Program-made: the position numbers and the translations under genes
The notes under the pieces: generated by a model
Seen by the model: the letters and a program-made list of their open reading frames with translations, nothing else
What the model was told of the DNA's origin: nothing
Database searches by the model: none
Source of the DNA: Sclerotiophoma versabilis
Taxonomy: Eukaryota > Ascomycota > Dothideomycetes > Pleosporales > Didymellaceae
DNA: 64,000 bases
Reading direction: 5' to 3'
NCBI GenBank assembly: GCA_012274445.1
Contig: JAAROD010000069.1
Location: 434,001-498,000 of the forward strand
Part shown: piece after piece, positions 44,266-56,233 of the stretch
Numbering within the stretch: the stretch's first letter is position 1
Layout of the letters: each line of letters begins with the position of its first letter

Positions 44266-46258
44266 TCAAACTGTGCCTGATAGGAATCGCCATGGAAACT
44301 GATGGCTATTGAGATCGAATGTCGGGTGAACTTTCCAAGGGGTATGTCTGTCGTCGCCATTGGTGCTGTTCATCTTTGGCAAAGGAAGATCCTGCAGCAG
44401 CGAGACGGTTCGGCCAGATCCAGTTGCAAGCTGAAATGTGCTTCCACCAGGACTAGTCCTGCCAGACGAGGTCGTCAAAGCCATCTTCATCACAGCTGTG
44501 ATACGACGGAAGCGCTCAAAAATATCCTCGTTAGTCTCCTGCGGATCGCGTGGGCGAGGCATCTGCGAGGAAAGCTGATCGCGGAAGTATTCGAATGATT
44601 TCGCCACCTGTAGCTCTGTAGTGTCCCATCCAGGCATTGGCGAGGAGTGCAGCGCGAGCTTACTCAAGCTTGTCATCGTAGAGACCAAGTTGAGCCAATC
44701 GACTAGACACAACAACTCGTACTGGCTAGACTGAAGCTTCGTGCTGTTGTCTAGAAACTGCTCGATAGAACGCAGACAGGTTACGCGCAACGAGAGTTGG
44801 AAGCCCGAAGCCCATGGGGTGCTATCGCAGTCGGTCAATTCGATCGATGCTGCGGTCTTGTAAAGGTAGGTATGTGCGGCAAGCTGTATCCATTGCAGGG
44901 TTTCTAGTAGTCATCAGTACAACGGTCGGGAGCAATGAGTGCTGCAACATACTGAAGTCACTAGCTTGCAATTTCGAAGCCAGACATATGCTATCCCACC
45001 TCGCACTTAGGCGTTTGACTTGCGTGCGAGCGATCAGAGCCTTCTCTGTTTGGGTTGCGAATGTCTCCTGTACGTCTTCTGTAAACTGGCAGATATCAAC
45101 AAGAATAGGCAGTATTGCATCCGACTTGTGCTCCCACGACGACGCCAATTCAGATGCGTACGTTCGGAGTGTGCTCGAGTACGAAATACAACGGGATTTG
45201 CCTGGCTCAGCTAGTCCGATATTGGAAGCTAGGTAATAGCAACCTAGATACGCCCTTTTTGCTTCCTTGTCTCTGGGATCCTCACGGTGTGCAGGACTCC
45301 TCGTTGATGTCGAGAGACTGTCTAAGCCCAGATCGTTTGCGATGCCAGCGCAAATCTGCAGAAGCATAGGAATCGAGACGGCCTGAGCATCCATATAGCG
45401 GTGATGCCAAGCTATAAAGACGAGTAGTCCTTGTAGCAGATCAATGCTCTTCTCTCCGTTCATGACCTTGACTGTCACTACCTTGCGGAACTCGCGGCTC
45501 AAGGTCAACTGTAGCAGTACCGAGTCGTAAGACGCTACTGTCAATATAGCAAACATCAACATTGGTCGTTGTTTAAGTAAATCGCGGCAAGAGCACTCCT
45601 TCGGTAAAGTCACAAATGGAAAGTAATCGGACATGGTCCGATAGGTGTCCACCAATATCTGCATGTGGACGTAACTAATTGACCGGATGACAGGGTCAAG
45701 CCTGCCGAGGCACGACAAGGTGTCGTTGATCGATCCCCAAAAGGTGAGAGAGTCCTCTCCATTGGAAGTTGGGGCTGGAAGGACTGGCGCATTCGAAGTA
45801 GGGGGCGATGTCTTCACCGGTGCGGGCGCAGGCGGCGATGTTTGCTGGGCTGTCTCGGAAAATTGAGAGGGCACGGTGGTTACCGACGGCAATGCGGGCT
45901 GTAGAATTGAGACGGGCGCCATGGTCGCCACGATGGCGGATATTTTGTCCAGCTTCTTGTCGAAGTCGCGCATCTTGTTGGGCGTCTGCCCATCCGTCCT
46001 GGACTTTGCTGGCCTTCTACGTGCAACATGTTCGATGCAGTCGACGCGCGCTTTCTGACACCTGAAGCATGTGTTATGCCAAGGGCGCGGAAAAGGGCGG
46101 AAAAACATACCTTTGGCAGACAGAGGCTGTATCTGAGGGAACACAGCGAACTTTGTGCTTACGGCCTGTTAGAGTTAGAAGAGGCGCGAGCAGCTTTCCG
46201 GTTCCTTACAGCGCTCGCACGCAAAGGCGTTGCCTGATCTCCCTTCTCTTGATTCCAT
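44266..46258 (-). CDS. Zn2Cys6 transcription factor (left of the amidase pair)
   Basis: Four exons on the minus strand: 46258-46210, 46165-46111, 46061-44953 and 44903-44266, with introns of 44, 49 and 49 bases, giving 616 residues. The zinc cluster spans three exons: Cys14, 17, 24, 33, 36 and 43. It is followed by a coiled-coil-like MRDFDKKLDKISAIVATM and a Pro/Thr-rich linker. The middle domain has DYFPFVTLPKECSCRDL, RPMLMFAILTVAS and GEKSIDLLQGLLVFIAWHHRYM. The same order of motifs occurs in the regulator at 48435-50333. ATG 46258 has a good context (GCCATGG) and puts the cluster near the N-terminus, as usual. It is divergent from the amidase gene, so it is a candidate regulator of it (inference). 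Confidence 0.88.
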
Positions 46259-46830
46259 GGCGATAGTAGAGCTGTGAGGTTTGGAGGACACCGAGGAATC
46301 GCTCTTCGCCGAGGGTATCAAGGGCTCCTGCATGTGTGGGGAAGTCCGTCCGATCATATGCCAAGACTCCGGGATGCGGTCCAGGTGTGGAGGAAAGGCT
46401 GACGCCGGGTGCTGCTATGAATCTGTGGTGGGCGCACCAGATGTCGATGGCCAGACGTCGACACGATGTGCGCACGTTGAAGAGATCACGGATCACGCCG
46501 CAGCACGTTGAATCATGATGCACCTTGCCCGAAGGCGCAGCGCCGAATCACCAGATGCCTCTTCGAATGCCGGTATGAGCGGATACCCGAGGTACCGGGT
46601 TGATGATGTTCCGCAATACAATCGTAGGATACAAGTACCCGCCAGAGCCGCTTCGCGAGCCGAGTGGCTGCTGCGATCGTCGCGATCACTCTCTTTCCGA
46701 GCCGGGCCAGTTCAGTGCGCAGAGCACGTTGAGGTTGATGGCGGTGGCACGCCTAGTCCTATTAGACTGGATGGAGCGGCGTCCTTTGGCCGCACGTCGT
46801 GACTGACGCTTGAAGAGTAACATCAAAACC
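46259..46830. promoter_or_regulatory. Divergent promoter between Zn2Cys6 gene and amidase gene
   Basis: About 570 bases separate two genes transcribed away from each other. Zn2Cys6 proteins commonly bind CGG half-sites, and CGG/CCG triplets occur here, but no clear spaced pair stands out by eye. Confidence 0.35.
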
Positions 46831-47540
46831 ATGGCTCCGAACGATCTCAGCGACCACGACAGCTACGTGAAGTCGGGCTTCGCTGGAAGAGTGGGTTGGG
46901 GGCAAAAACCTGCGCTTTTGCTCGTCGACGTCTGCAATGCGTATTGGAGTAAAGGCAGCCCTTTAGACACCAGCGAAAACCCGGCTTCGGCCGCTGCGCC
47001 TGCCTCAATTGCAAAACTCGTTGCCGCCGCCCGCGAAGGGCAAGTGCCTCTGATATGGACACGGGTTGAATACACCGAGCCAGACATGTCGGACGCTGGG
47101 ATCTTCTACTGCAAAGCACCACTGCTGAAGGTGTTTCTGAAAGGAAACGAGACCGGCCTGGAGAGCTGGGTACCGGGTTTAGAGCCCCACGATGGTGAGC
47201 TCGTTGTTGCCAAACGATACCCCAGCGCATTCTTCGCCACAGACCTCAGCACGCGTCTGCAGCTGAAGGGTGTCGACACACTGGTCATCTGCGGAGTCAG
47301 TACGAGTGGTTGTGTGCGAGCAAGTACTTTGGACGCAATGTGTCTGGGTTATCGTCCAATCGTAGGCCTTGGCGTTCACACTTATGAATCAGGCTCACCA
47401 CCACACAGGTCGTCAGTGAGGCTTGCGGAGACCGATCGAAAGCTGTACATGATGCGAATATGTTCGACATCCAGGCGAAAATGGCAGACGTCGTGTCTGA
47501 GAGCGAGGCCATTGAGAAACTTAAGGCTGGCTGGATGTAG
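46831..47540 (+). CDS. Isochorismatase-like hydrolase, N-carbamoylsarcosine amidase type
   Basis: Two exons, 46831-47361 and 47409-47540, joined over a 47-base intron (GTAGGC...CACAG), giving 220 residues. The cysteine-hydrolase triad of the isochorismatase fold is visible: Asp33 in LLLVDVCNAYW, Lys128 in VVAKRYPSAFF and nucleophile Cys161 in STSGCVRAS. The start GFAGRVGWGQKPALLLVD resembles N-carbamoylsarcosine amidase-type members, which cleave an amide or carbamoyl group. The true substrate is not known. The start is fixed by an in-frame stop just upstream (46804-46806). Cytosolic by absence of signals. It sits between two related Zn2Cys6 genes, which suggests inducible catabolic use. Confidence 0.9.
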
Positions 47541-48434
47541 TAGATCTGTCACCAGAATCCCGATTTACTCCGATACGTCAGATTCACGCAGCCGTGTATG
47601 TCTTCTCCACACGGAACGCCTTAGTCTCCGCTGTTTTGTCTCAAAAGGGAGCATCGAAGGCTTCTTTCCAGTCCGTACAGTCGACTAACTCTCAACCACG
47701 ATGGTTACTTGCACTGCTTGTCCACTTTGAGTACGCTCATGCCAACCTAATTTATGAAGAAGTGCTATCAGGTTAATTGAACGCTGTTTGATTCTCGACA
47801 TGGTGGCAAACAGTTCATGAGTCTTCCAGGCATCTCCCGTCTTCCAGAAGGACCTGCTGTTCGCAGATGCTCCTGCATTGACATGCCTAGGCGACCCCGC
47901 ATTCACCCGCGCCTGCAGACTGGGGCCAATGCGGCTCAACTGGACAACGCGACATCACTACCAATCTTATTCACTCACATATGCTAAGGAAGTATGTCCG
48001 CGGCCGCCTACAGCGCCAACATGGTCGATGCCTATCTATGTGGATTGATACTCTTCTCAATCTCACGCACTTCAGCTTCCCACACTCCTCAGCGCCACCT
48101 AGACCGGCGACGACGCGGCCGCTTACGAACATTGAAGAGCATGTGGCGAGGCCGCATATCAAGTAGTCGAGTGCGAAGACAAGCGCGAAGGTTAGGTGTG
48201 TGCACTGTGAGAGTTGTGGTTGGAACTGTCAATGAAAAAAGCAAATGAAGCGACACAGGCATGCATATATAGGCAGCTACAAGTGACACTGAAGGTTGAG
48301 TGACATTATGGGATCCTCCCTCGAAAAAATGCACTTTTTTCCATGCTCAATCCCGTAAGATGGCCTATGATCGTAAAGGTATACGAAGGTTTGTATACAA
48401 CGGTGTTAACCCCGAAACCCGGTCTGGAATTCGT
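47541..48434. other. Intergenic between convergent genes
   Basis: About 0.9 kb between the end of the amidase gene and the end of the next regulator. No coding signal or repeat was seen. Confidence 0.4.
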
Positions 48435-50333
48435 TCAAAAGTTGCAAACACCATTCAGCCAGAACTCTTCAGAAAACTCCAGCGACGGCATGTCAATCAG
48501 ACCAAAGTCAGTGCTAGACGTGAGCGAGTCGAGACCAAGTGATGGATCGTGTTGCTCCACTGGCACTCTCCACTGTGGCTCTGTGGCTCGCATAGTCTCT
48601 GCTGCCTGCTTGAAGATGCTATCTTCACCCGTCTCAAGTTTCCAAGCATTGTTCGTCTGCTCACAATGCTCAATTGCGCGCTCGAAACACGTAGCAGGAT
48701 CAAGGGTCATGCGCGCCATTGCTGTGTCCCAGCCGTTCATTTGCAAGGTGAGCAGACAATAGCAGAGCTTTACGCTGTAACCGAACATGATCATCATGGG
48801 GGCGGTGAGGTGGCTTAAATCGAGAGCGAGGAAGTGATCCGTGCATGCTTTGCACGTTTGTAATAGCCCGCTGAGGTATTCAATACGTTTTAGGTTGTGG
48901 TCGCAATAACGCATGAGAAGAGTTGGTGGTTGAAGCAGAGCCAACTCGTAAATTGCAGTTTCTGCAGCATACAGGTATGTGATCACTGAGCCTAGAGTAC
49001 GCGTTAGGAGGCCGTCGATATCGAGAAAAGCTACTCGGCTTACTGTGTTGCAGTTGCTCTGGCGTTAGTGTGTTTTTCGTTTGGTTGAGCGAACATTTCA
49101 GAGGCGCTATTGAGAATGCCGGATGTACGGTGGTATCGGGGTCGTCCGATACTTGTCGGTAGATGTCTCCCGCCTCGAGGGCCACTTTTGCGAGGCGAGC
49201 AAGAGCAACGAGGATTCGGTCACCCTCGACCTCGCTGTGGGCGGACAGGATGGAACAAGCAGAATCTAACTGTGAAGACCATCTCATCGCATCGTACTTC
49301 ATAGTAGTGGAAATACTTCCAAGGTCAACCATTTGGGCTCAAGTGAGGAGTCTGGATTCCTTACACTACACTCAGTGCGAAACAAGCAATGTAGGCTCGC
49401 CGACCTGCATTTGTTTGCGTGACACTCTCTTCATTGTAGTTGTCTACAAGATGAGGAGGGTTTGAGCCGGGGCAATGAGCCGAGTTAGGACCCCGATCTA
49501 ATTTCAAGTCGCTTACAAGAGGTCGGGCCAAGCCGATCATGACCCCCAAGAAAGGCCTCCCATGGGTGAAGGATAGGGACCTGAAGTGCATCATAAGCAT
49601 TGCAGCAGTTGTTGCTAGATATGTATCTTACCATGTTATGGATGCGAGTAGACTCAGTAGTAAAGGCAGACTCCGTTCGCCGTCAACCAAGATCTTCTGT
49701 GTGAGTATCTCTCTAAGCTTCTTGCCAAGGACCACCTGCTTAGTGGCTTCTTTCGTAGTCAACGCTTTGACTGCTAGAGCGAAAGTAGGCTTCTCCTTCT
49801 GGAGCTCGGCTGCTGTGTAATCCGATGGAACGTTCACCATAGGGAAATCCGGTAAATAACGTTCACGAAAGGTGCGAAGTTCCTCTTCGGTCACATCTTC
49901 ATTTCTAGAATCCTCTGGTAAGTCGCTATCTGGTGACAGCTCGGAGGAGCCTGGAGTTGGGATTGCATCCGTCCGACGACCATACTGAGAGCTTGTTTGA
50001 CTTCGCAGCAAAGACACAATATCGTCAAGTTTCTCTTCGAGGAGCGAATTTTTCGAGACTGTAGTCCGCTTCGCACCTCTCGCACGTACTGTTGTAGATG
50101 GCACACAGTCTTTTGTGAGTCTCTGACACCTGCTATCATATTAGACCCGGCCTATTGAGATGTATGCACTGGATCGCTTAGATACCAGTGCATGGAGTTA
50201 ATGAGCTGTTCAACTTGACATACCTCTCACATGTGCCGGCATCTCGCACAATGCATCGGCACTTTGCTTTTACGCAATTCGTGCAAGCTCTTCCATAAGG
50301 TGCCGAACCCGGTCTGGCATCGGCGGCTTGCAT
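48435..50333 (-). CDS. Zn2Cys6 transcription factor (right of the amidase pair)
   Basis: Five exons on the minus strand: 50333-50224, 50129-49632, 49580-49365, 49315-49044 and 48991-48435. Introns are 94, 51, 49 and 52 bases; the product has 550 residues. The zinc cluster is Cys17, 20, 27, 35, 38 and 45, split by intron 1. A coiled-coil-like SLLEEKLDDIVSLLRSQ follows, then an acidic linker and a middle domain with RYLPDFPMVNVPSDYTAAEL, FALAVKALTTKEATKQ and GERSLPLLLSLLASITW. These line up with DYFPFVTLP and GEKSIDLLQGLLVFIAW in the regulator at 44266-46258, so the two are members of one subfamily. The ATG at 50333 has A at -3; an ATG at 50357 is also in frame. Confidence 0.87.
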
Positions 50334-51019
50334 CTTGTTTTCGGTACGGAAAACCATTAAGTTGTCTACAACGCAGGTACTCGAAAGATGAGATTGCGGA
50401 CCGGAATTCGCTTGCACCAATCCCGCCGTGGCATCATCTCAGTCAGGGCACGGGCGTTAGCGACTAATCTTCCATAGAAGGTGAGAAGGATAACGCTGAT
50501 GCCTTGGCGTTTCGTGCGAGTGATGTCAACCCATGTCAATTTCCGTCGCTCACAGTTGCGATGGAGAAAGGTAGAGGTGAAAGGTAACAACTGGAGCCAA
50601 AAGCGCGCCAACCGAATGGGGAAAGGACACGAGACACGTCTTGTAGCCGCCAGACCTTCACAACAATGCACAAAGAGCTTCCTCGCGCCCTCTTGTGCAG
50701 TGTGTCGCCGAAATTACATGGAGCATTATAATGTCTTCATTGTCATTTCTTACTGAGTTGTGCAGGCCGTGCTATGTTTGTGAGTAGCGAGACGCGCTTG
50801 GTCGACGATACGTGCGGGCGACTGCCGGAGATGGGTAGAAGGAAGACGTCCTTCAGCAGCTCTAAGAAAAAAGGCCTGATTGTAGGGTTTTCTGGACCAG
50901 AGGTGTTTACATTATGTTCAGGACGTGCAAAAGTTTGGCCACTATAAAGGGAAATCAATAGAATTTGCGATGGACGCGAGCTGCCATCTCATTGTGCGGT
51001 CTGGTTGTGTATTTGACTG
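50334..51019. other. Intergenic; promoter of regulator and 3' side of N-acetylglutamate synthase gene
   Basis: About 0.7 kb between two minus-strand genes. No additional gene seen. Confidence 0.4.
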
Positions 51020-53272
51020 CTAATCAAGCTGTTTCTTCCCATCAAGCCAACTTGGTTCAATCCCCGAGCAAACATCCACATACGCATCCCACCTCTTCAT
51101 CTCTTGCGATCTGCCCTCAATCCCTCCCCACCCGGCAGTAACCCCTTCAACAGTCCAGAACATCGTCCACTGGCCGCCAGGTAGATTCCACATCCCTGTA
51201 CTCCGTTCCTGATACCACTTGTTCACCGGATTACTCGTTCGACTCCGCCACACGACACCTCTTGGAAAGCAAGTCCGCACCAACGCGGCCCAGACGATGT
51301 CGCTCACACCGCCGGAGCCTTGGGACGATGTCAAGACGGCGAACTTGTCCAGATAGGGGACCCAGTGCGGCGAGTCTATGTCTTTTGGTCCGGCAGTAGA
51401 GCCAAATTGGTGTTGACGCAGCGTCGAGGGCGTTTCCCATGTGCAAATTGCGCCGCCCTCGTAGTCGCCGGCGATGATGATGCCAGCCACGCGGCCATGG
51501 ATGCGCGCTAGGTAGTCTTTGGGGTCGAGTTTGCGGCGGAATGAGTCATTGATGAGATCCACCAGCTTGGGGAGATTGATGCGCGGGTCGTTGGCGACAT
51601 CGATGCTGGGATATCCAGTTGACGGTGGTTGCCAGGGGCCGCAGACGCGCGGGTCGGGGATCATGGTCAGTGGGATACCCTTTTTGAGGAAGGTTGAAGG
51701 TTTAGAGGCGTGCAGGCCGTGGAGGCGACTTGCTGGGGACGTTGGGAGGGAGGATGAGACCATGGGTTTGTCTGTCAGAACGTTGTGGATCAGTGGGTTT
51801 GGCAATGGCTTTGGTTTGCGTCCAAACTCATCGGGTGCTGGGAGAGACTCGGTCGCAGCCTCGGTGGGAGTAATAATTAGACCCGAGGATGATGGTGGGA
51901 GTAGCTTCAATGCTCGCTCGACCACGTTGAGGTTCTTTGTGTGTCGGTCGGGTAGCAGGACGTCGCCAATACGATGTCTCGGGGGTCCAGGCAATGGCAC
52001 GACTTCGTCCTCTACAAATTTTGAGAATGGATTGCCACTGCTTAGCATTGTTGATTCCCTTCCGCTGTCAGTCGAACTTGCATCCAGTGAGACCTTCGCT
52101 AGCTCTTCCTTGATGTCACGGTACTCTGCTTCGAGATTAACAAAGACATGGGCACCGTCTGCTCTGTTTTGTGAAGGAATGCCACCCAAGGGGTCGAGAA
52201 TAATAACGCGGTCCAAAATGGGCCGCTCATACACGTCTTTGTGACTGTGCGTAGTGCTCTCAATGCCACTACTGGTCCCTCCGGAAAGACCAGCAAATTC
52301 TCGAACCAAAGCCAAAACCACATCGTCAGCTAGGACAGTGACTCTCTTCAGGTCTGTGTCATATGCGAAAGGCGGTATGACGGGTATAATGCCATCATTG
52401 ATGGGCGGAAAGAGAAGATAGTTGTCCTTGACTTCCACGTCTCCGCGCACATGCGCCGTGCTCAGCCTTTCTCCGCCCAAACTTGCATAGCTGAGCGCAT
52501 GCTCGACCAGCAAGGCGCCAGGTTCATTGTACTTCTGCAAAGCAGCCACCATGCGTGTAGCTTGCGTTCTGATTGTCTGCTCGAGGGGCGGCCGTGCATG
52601 TGCCGTGTCGCACGAGGCGTCGTCGTCGCAGTCCAGCACGACAGCTGTACTCAGCCCAAGCTGGCCCAACTGACTCAGCGTCGAAGCAATGCCACCCAGT
52701 GTAGCGTCGTCGAGGGCCTGTGGCTGCCGTATCTTGACCAGTGCAAGATGGATTGGCTCGTCTGCACTTTCCTCAAAGCTCTCCTCCGGCAGCGGTGCGC
52801 GTGTGAAGACGGTGGGCCCGTACAGGTTGCCGAGGTTCACGCCAGTAAGTGCTGTAGCCGGATCGTCGTGGGAGATGGCGTTCACAACCTGCCTGGCTTT
52901 CGGCGCAGCATCTGTAGGCGCCTTTCTGGCGACATCGAAGTGCTTGATATAGTTCCTCGCATCCCGCTTGGCATCGGACTCCTTGAGCAGGCGGGTCAGT
53001 TGGTCGCGCTCGGCGCGCTGCCGCTCTTTGGCGGAGCTCGAAGCTCTGCGGATGTTCAAGGCATTGAGACAGGCCGTGGTGTGTATGTTAGACGTGAAGG
53101 TCTTCTCGGTGACGCTGCTCGTGCTATCGAGCCTGGGGAGCTGTTTGGGCGTCAGTGCCTGTGCAACAACCGAATGTGGGGAGCTTCAGTGAGTCAGTCT
53201 CCATATCTGGGCAGCGCTCACCTTCTTCGAAGCCCGCCTCAAGCCCCAAACCGGGGCTTTGCAAATGACCAT
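51020..53272 (-). CDS. ARG2: Mitochondrial N-acetylglutamate synthase
   Basis: Two exons on the minus strand, 53272-53222 and 53158-51020, joined over a 63-base intron (GTGAGC...CACAG) to 729 residues. Makes N-acetylglutamate from glutamate and acetyl-CoA, the first step of arginine synthesis in mitochondria. Exon 1 encodes a basic, hydrophobic presequence (MVICKAPVWGLRRASKK) that only splicing joins to the body. The body has the degenerate amino-acid-kinase-like region (LSQLGQLGLSTAVVLDC, ERPILDRVIILDPLGGIPS, RHRIGDVLLPDRHTKNL) and a C-terminal N-acetyltransferase domain with YLARIHGRVAGIIIAGDYEG, YLDKFAVL, GGVSDIVWAALV and NPVNKWYQERSTGMW. Length agrees with fungal family members. The symbol follows yeast ARG2. 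Confidence 0.95.
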
Positions 53273-53599
53273 TCTTCATGCTACCGCTCAGCTCCGGAAC
53301 ACATTGAGGGGTATATGGGTGTGAGCGCGCGATATTGCGGTGTGAAGAAATGCCGCGTGCACATGTTTTCTGCAGGGCGGAGCTTTGACGACTTTCTTAT
53401 CGATACGGTGCGTCATAACTAGCCGATTATCGGTCCGCTGCCTGTGTTGCGGAAGCATGACAAAGCCGGGTGTGACTTGACGAGTGGGCGGAAATAAAGT
53501 GTAGACTGTGGTATATAAGCTACACTTGGCGTGCTGAAGCTGTACACAGAACGTCTCAAAGACAGCATACCCAAACAACCAATTCACTACAACATCGAC
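53273..53599. other. Divergent promoter of ARG2 and dehydrogenase genes
   Basis: About 330 bases shared by two genes transcribed in opposite directions. It contains the TATA element listed next; nothing else recognised. Confidence 0.45.
53512..53519 (+). promoter_or_regulatory. TATA box of dehydrogenase gene
   Basis: TATATAAG lies 81 bases before the proposed ATG at 53600, a normal distance for a gene with a short leader. Confidence 0.6.
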
Positions 53600-54802
53600 A
53601 TGGCCCCACAACTCGCATGGATCGGCCTCGGCAACATGGGCAGGGTAAGTACCGCCGGCAGGCAATCTAATCAGATGGAAACTTCCCTTAGTACGAAGCG
53701 CTCGTTCTCGTCTTGGCGATTCATGAGGTGGCTGTACTATGTACCAAGAGTTGGACAACGGTTGCTTTGCACAGAAAGATCTTGCGTACGAGTCTGGGAC
53801 CACAGCCACATCAATGCTCCGCTGATCAATACCAACACCATGGCCATGACTCGCTAACCTCCACGTCTACAGGGCATGTGCGCCAACCTCGTCTCCAAAG
53901 GAAATCTCGATAAGCCTCTGATTCTGTACAACCGGACGAAGAAGCGCTCAGATGATCTCTCCACCAAGCTCGGGACCGACAAAACCAAGGTCGTATCCAC
54001 AATCCCAGAGGCCGTCGAGGAAAGCGATATCATCTTGATGTGTTTAGGAGATGACGCTGCCGTCAACGATACAGTCGACACCATCTTGAAAGAGAACGTC
54101 AAAGGCAAGACAATCATAGACTGCAGCACCGTGCATCCTGACACCACCAACGCTCTGGAGAAGCGCATTACCGCAGCCGGCGCCGAGTTCGTCGGCATGC
54201 CTGTCTTCGGCGCGCCAGCAATGGCGGATGCGGGAAGCTTGGTGTGTGTAGTTGCTGGCGCAGCAGAGGCCGTTAAAAAGGTCACGCCCTACACAGATGG
54301 CGTCATGGGAAGGGCTACTATCGACTTCTCCAACCAGCCTGCGGGGAATGCCACCCTTTTGAAGGTGATAGGAAACACATTCATCCTGAACATGGTGAAC
54401 CAGCTGTCCGAGGGCCACGTGCTCGCCGAGAAGAGCGGGCTGGGCGTTGACAATCTGCATAGTTTCATTTCGACCATGTTCCCAGGTGAGCAGCTGTTGA
54501 TAAGGCTTGATCGGTTTTGATTCTGACAGGATGTAGGACCATACACAGCGTACTCGCAGCGCATGCTCCAGGGTGACTACTACAAGCGCGACGAACCACT
54601 CTTCCACATCGATCTTGCACGGAAAGATGCAAGACACGCAAAAGCACTCGCCGATGCAAGTGGAAGCAGTGTGAAAGGACTCGACGTAGCCCGAGCACGA
54701 TTGGACGACGTAAAAGAGCATCTAGGGGACAAGGGGGATATCCCGAGCGTGTATGGGGCTGTGAGGAAGGAGAGTGGCCTAAAATTCGAAAATGGAAGGT
54801 GA
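53600..54802 (+). CDS. NAD(P)-dependent beta-hydroxyacid dehydrogenase (3-hydroxyisobutyrate dehydrogenase family)
   Basis: Three exons, 53600-53644, 53873-54485 and 54537-54802, giving 307 residues. The first intron is 228 bases, the longest in the window; the second is 51. The first exon encodes only MAPQLAWIGLGNMGR, the first half of the Rossmann dinucleotide motif, completed by GMCANLVSKG after the intron. Downstream are DCSTVHPDT, GAEFVGMPVFGAPAMADAGS and the catalytic-lysine segment PAGNATLLKVIGNTFI (Lys in TLLKVIGN). The family oxidises 3-hydroxyisobutyrate, tartronate semialdehyde or related beta-hydroxyacids. The usual GLGNMGxPM has Gly in place of Pro (GRGM), and the DAPVSGG motif is replaced by GMPVFGAP, so the substrate is open. 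No clear mitochondrial presequence, so probably cytosolic. Confidence 0.9.
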
Positions 54803-56233
54803 TATGGTAGACTATCTGAGCATATATAGTCTCGAGTAAGAATCTTACTTAGCACGACAGCAGTCTGCCTTGATAGATTTGACCGCTAGCGATTCCTCGA
54901 ATTCTTTTTTCCACACGTCTCGTACCTCCTAGAAACTCCTGACGCCTAACGCAATTTTTGCTGAAGCATTCCTGAATGTTGCCAAACATCTCTTACCGAT
55001 TCTTCCCGACGATGTCCAGCACAAGATCTGAATTCATGACTACATTCACGGACTTGTGACACCACTCGTGTTCCCATGTCGAATACGGTTCATGCCTTCG
55101 TTTTTGTCCGCAATATCGTCGTGAAAGCAATAGGTGAAGCATGTACGACGGTCTGCTTTGATCTTCGTTCGACTTGGTGCTATAACTCTGATCCCCCGAC
55201 AGCAACTGATCATGCCTTCGTAGGCGATGACGACAGACTGCAGCAGTCTGTTGTCTTTCACCACTGCGAAGGCGGCTTTGGGCGAATAAGTTTAACATCT
55301 TCTCGAGGAACAGCCCAGGTACGAAGTATAACACCTTCAAGGACTTGTGTGTCTCTGTTAGTATTTGGGCCCCAACGTAGCTTGCAGCGTAGAATGCAGT
55401 CGTGCAATAGTTGCAGTGGACTTCGCATTGCCATATTGTCGAGATCGATCCTCGGTGCAAGGTAGAGATATGAGGACAAAGAAAGAATTTGATGTGATAT
55501 AAAAAATGTGGCGTTTGCGTCGCAGGTCTTAGGCTTTGGAAAGAGCAAAGTACTGTTCACATAGTGGTCGTGATTATAATATCAAAGTCAATATGTAGAG
55601 CTTTTGTGAGCAGCGGAACCCTAAGCTGCTAGTGTTGTGGGGAGACGGCGAGGGGAACTTGTGGAACCGTCATTATCGTTCGAACACTCTTTCCAGTCTG
55701 ATACGCGCGACCGTAATTACGAGTGTTTGCACTCATTATTGTTGAATCTTCAGTTCCAAGTGTTCGACAATAGAAGCGACTCGCAGGCTGACCACAAAGC
55801 CCATACGATGGCGTCACGCCAGCGTGACCTCGGTCTCCACTTATGCGATATGCAACACACTCCGCATCGCCATGCTCACGCTATACCGCCAACAGCAATG
55901 ACGTTGATGATCCCCGCGATTTCTACCCCAGCATCTACCCCAGTCTTGGCCTAGCAAAGGCTTGGGTTGCAATCGCCGCGGTGACAATTAGCCTGTAGCA
56001 ACAAGCAGCAGCACGATGGCAGGGATATTAACCTGGTTGGCATGCACATGGCTTCATCAAGATCGACGCCGAACGTCTTGGAAAGCGGAGGTACTTGAGG
56101 CGGAGAGTACGCACTTTTCCTCGCTCGAGTACTGCTGTCAGCGCAGGTTGTCTCTTTTATCCCAAGCCTCAGCACAGGATTTGCGACGACTTCGAGCGGG
56201 ATATCACCGTCCGCCAGAACGAGAATAGGCGAC
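54803..56233. other. Intergenic, no supported gene
   Basis: About 1.4 kb with small open frames on both strands (for example minus 54993-55460, plus 55637-55954) without recognisable motifs. The right part is the promoter of the MFS gene. Confidence 0.4.

Noticed and set aside
52451..53422. 323-codon plus-strand frame across the N-acetylglutamate synthase gene
   Set aside because: Antisense to a confident gene, no recognisable domain.
54044..54721. 225-codon minus-strand frame
   Set aside because: Antisense to the dehydrogenase exons 2-3.
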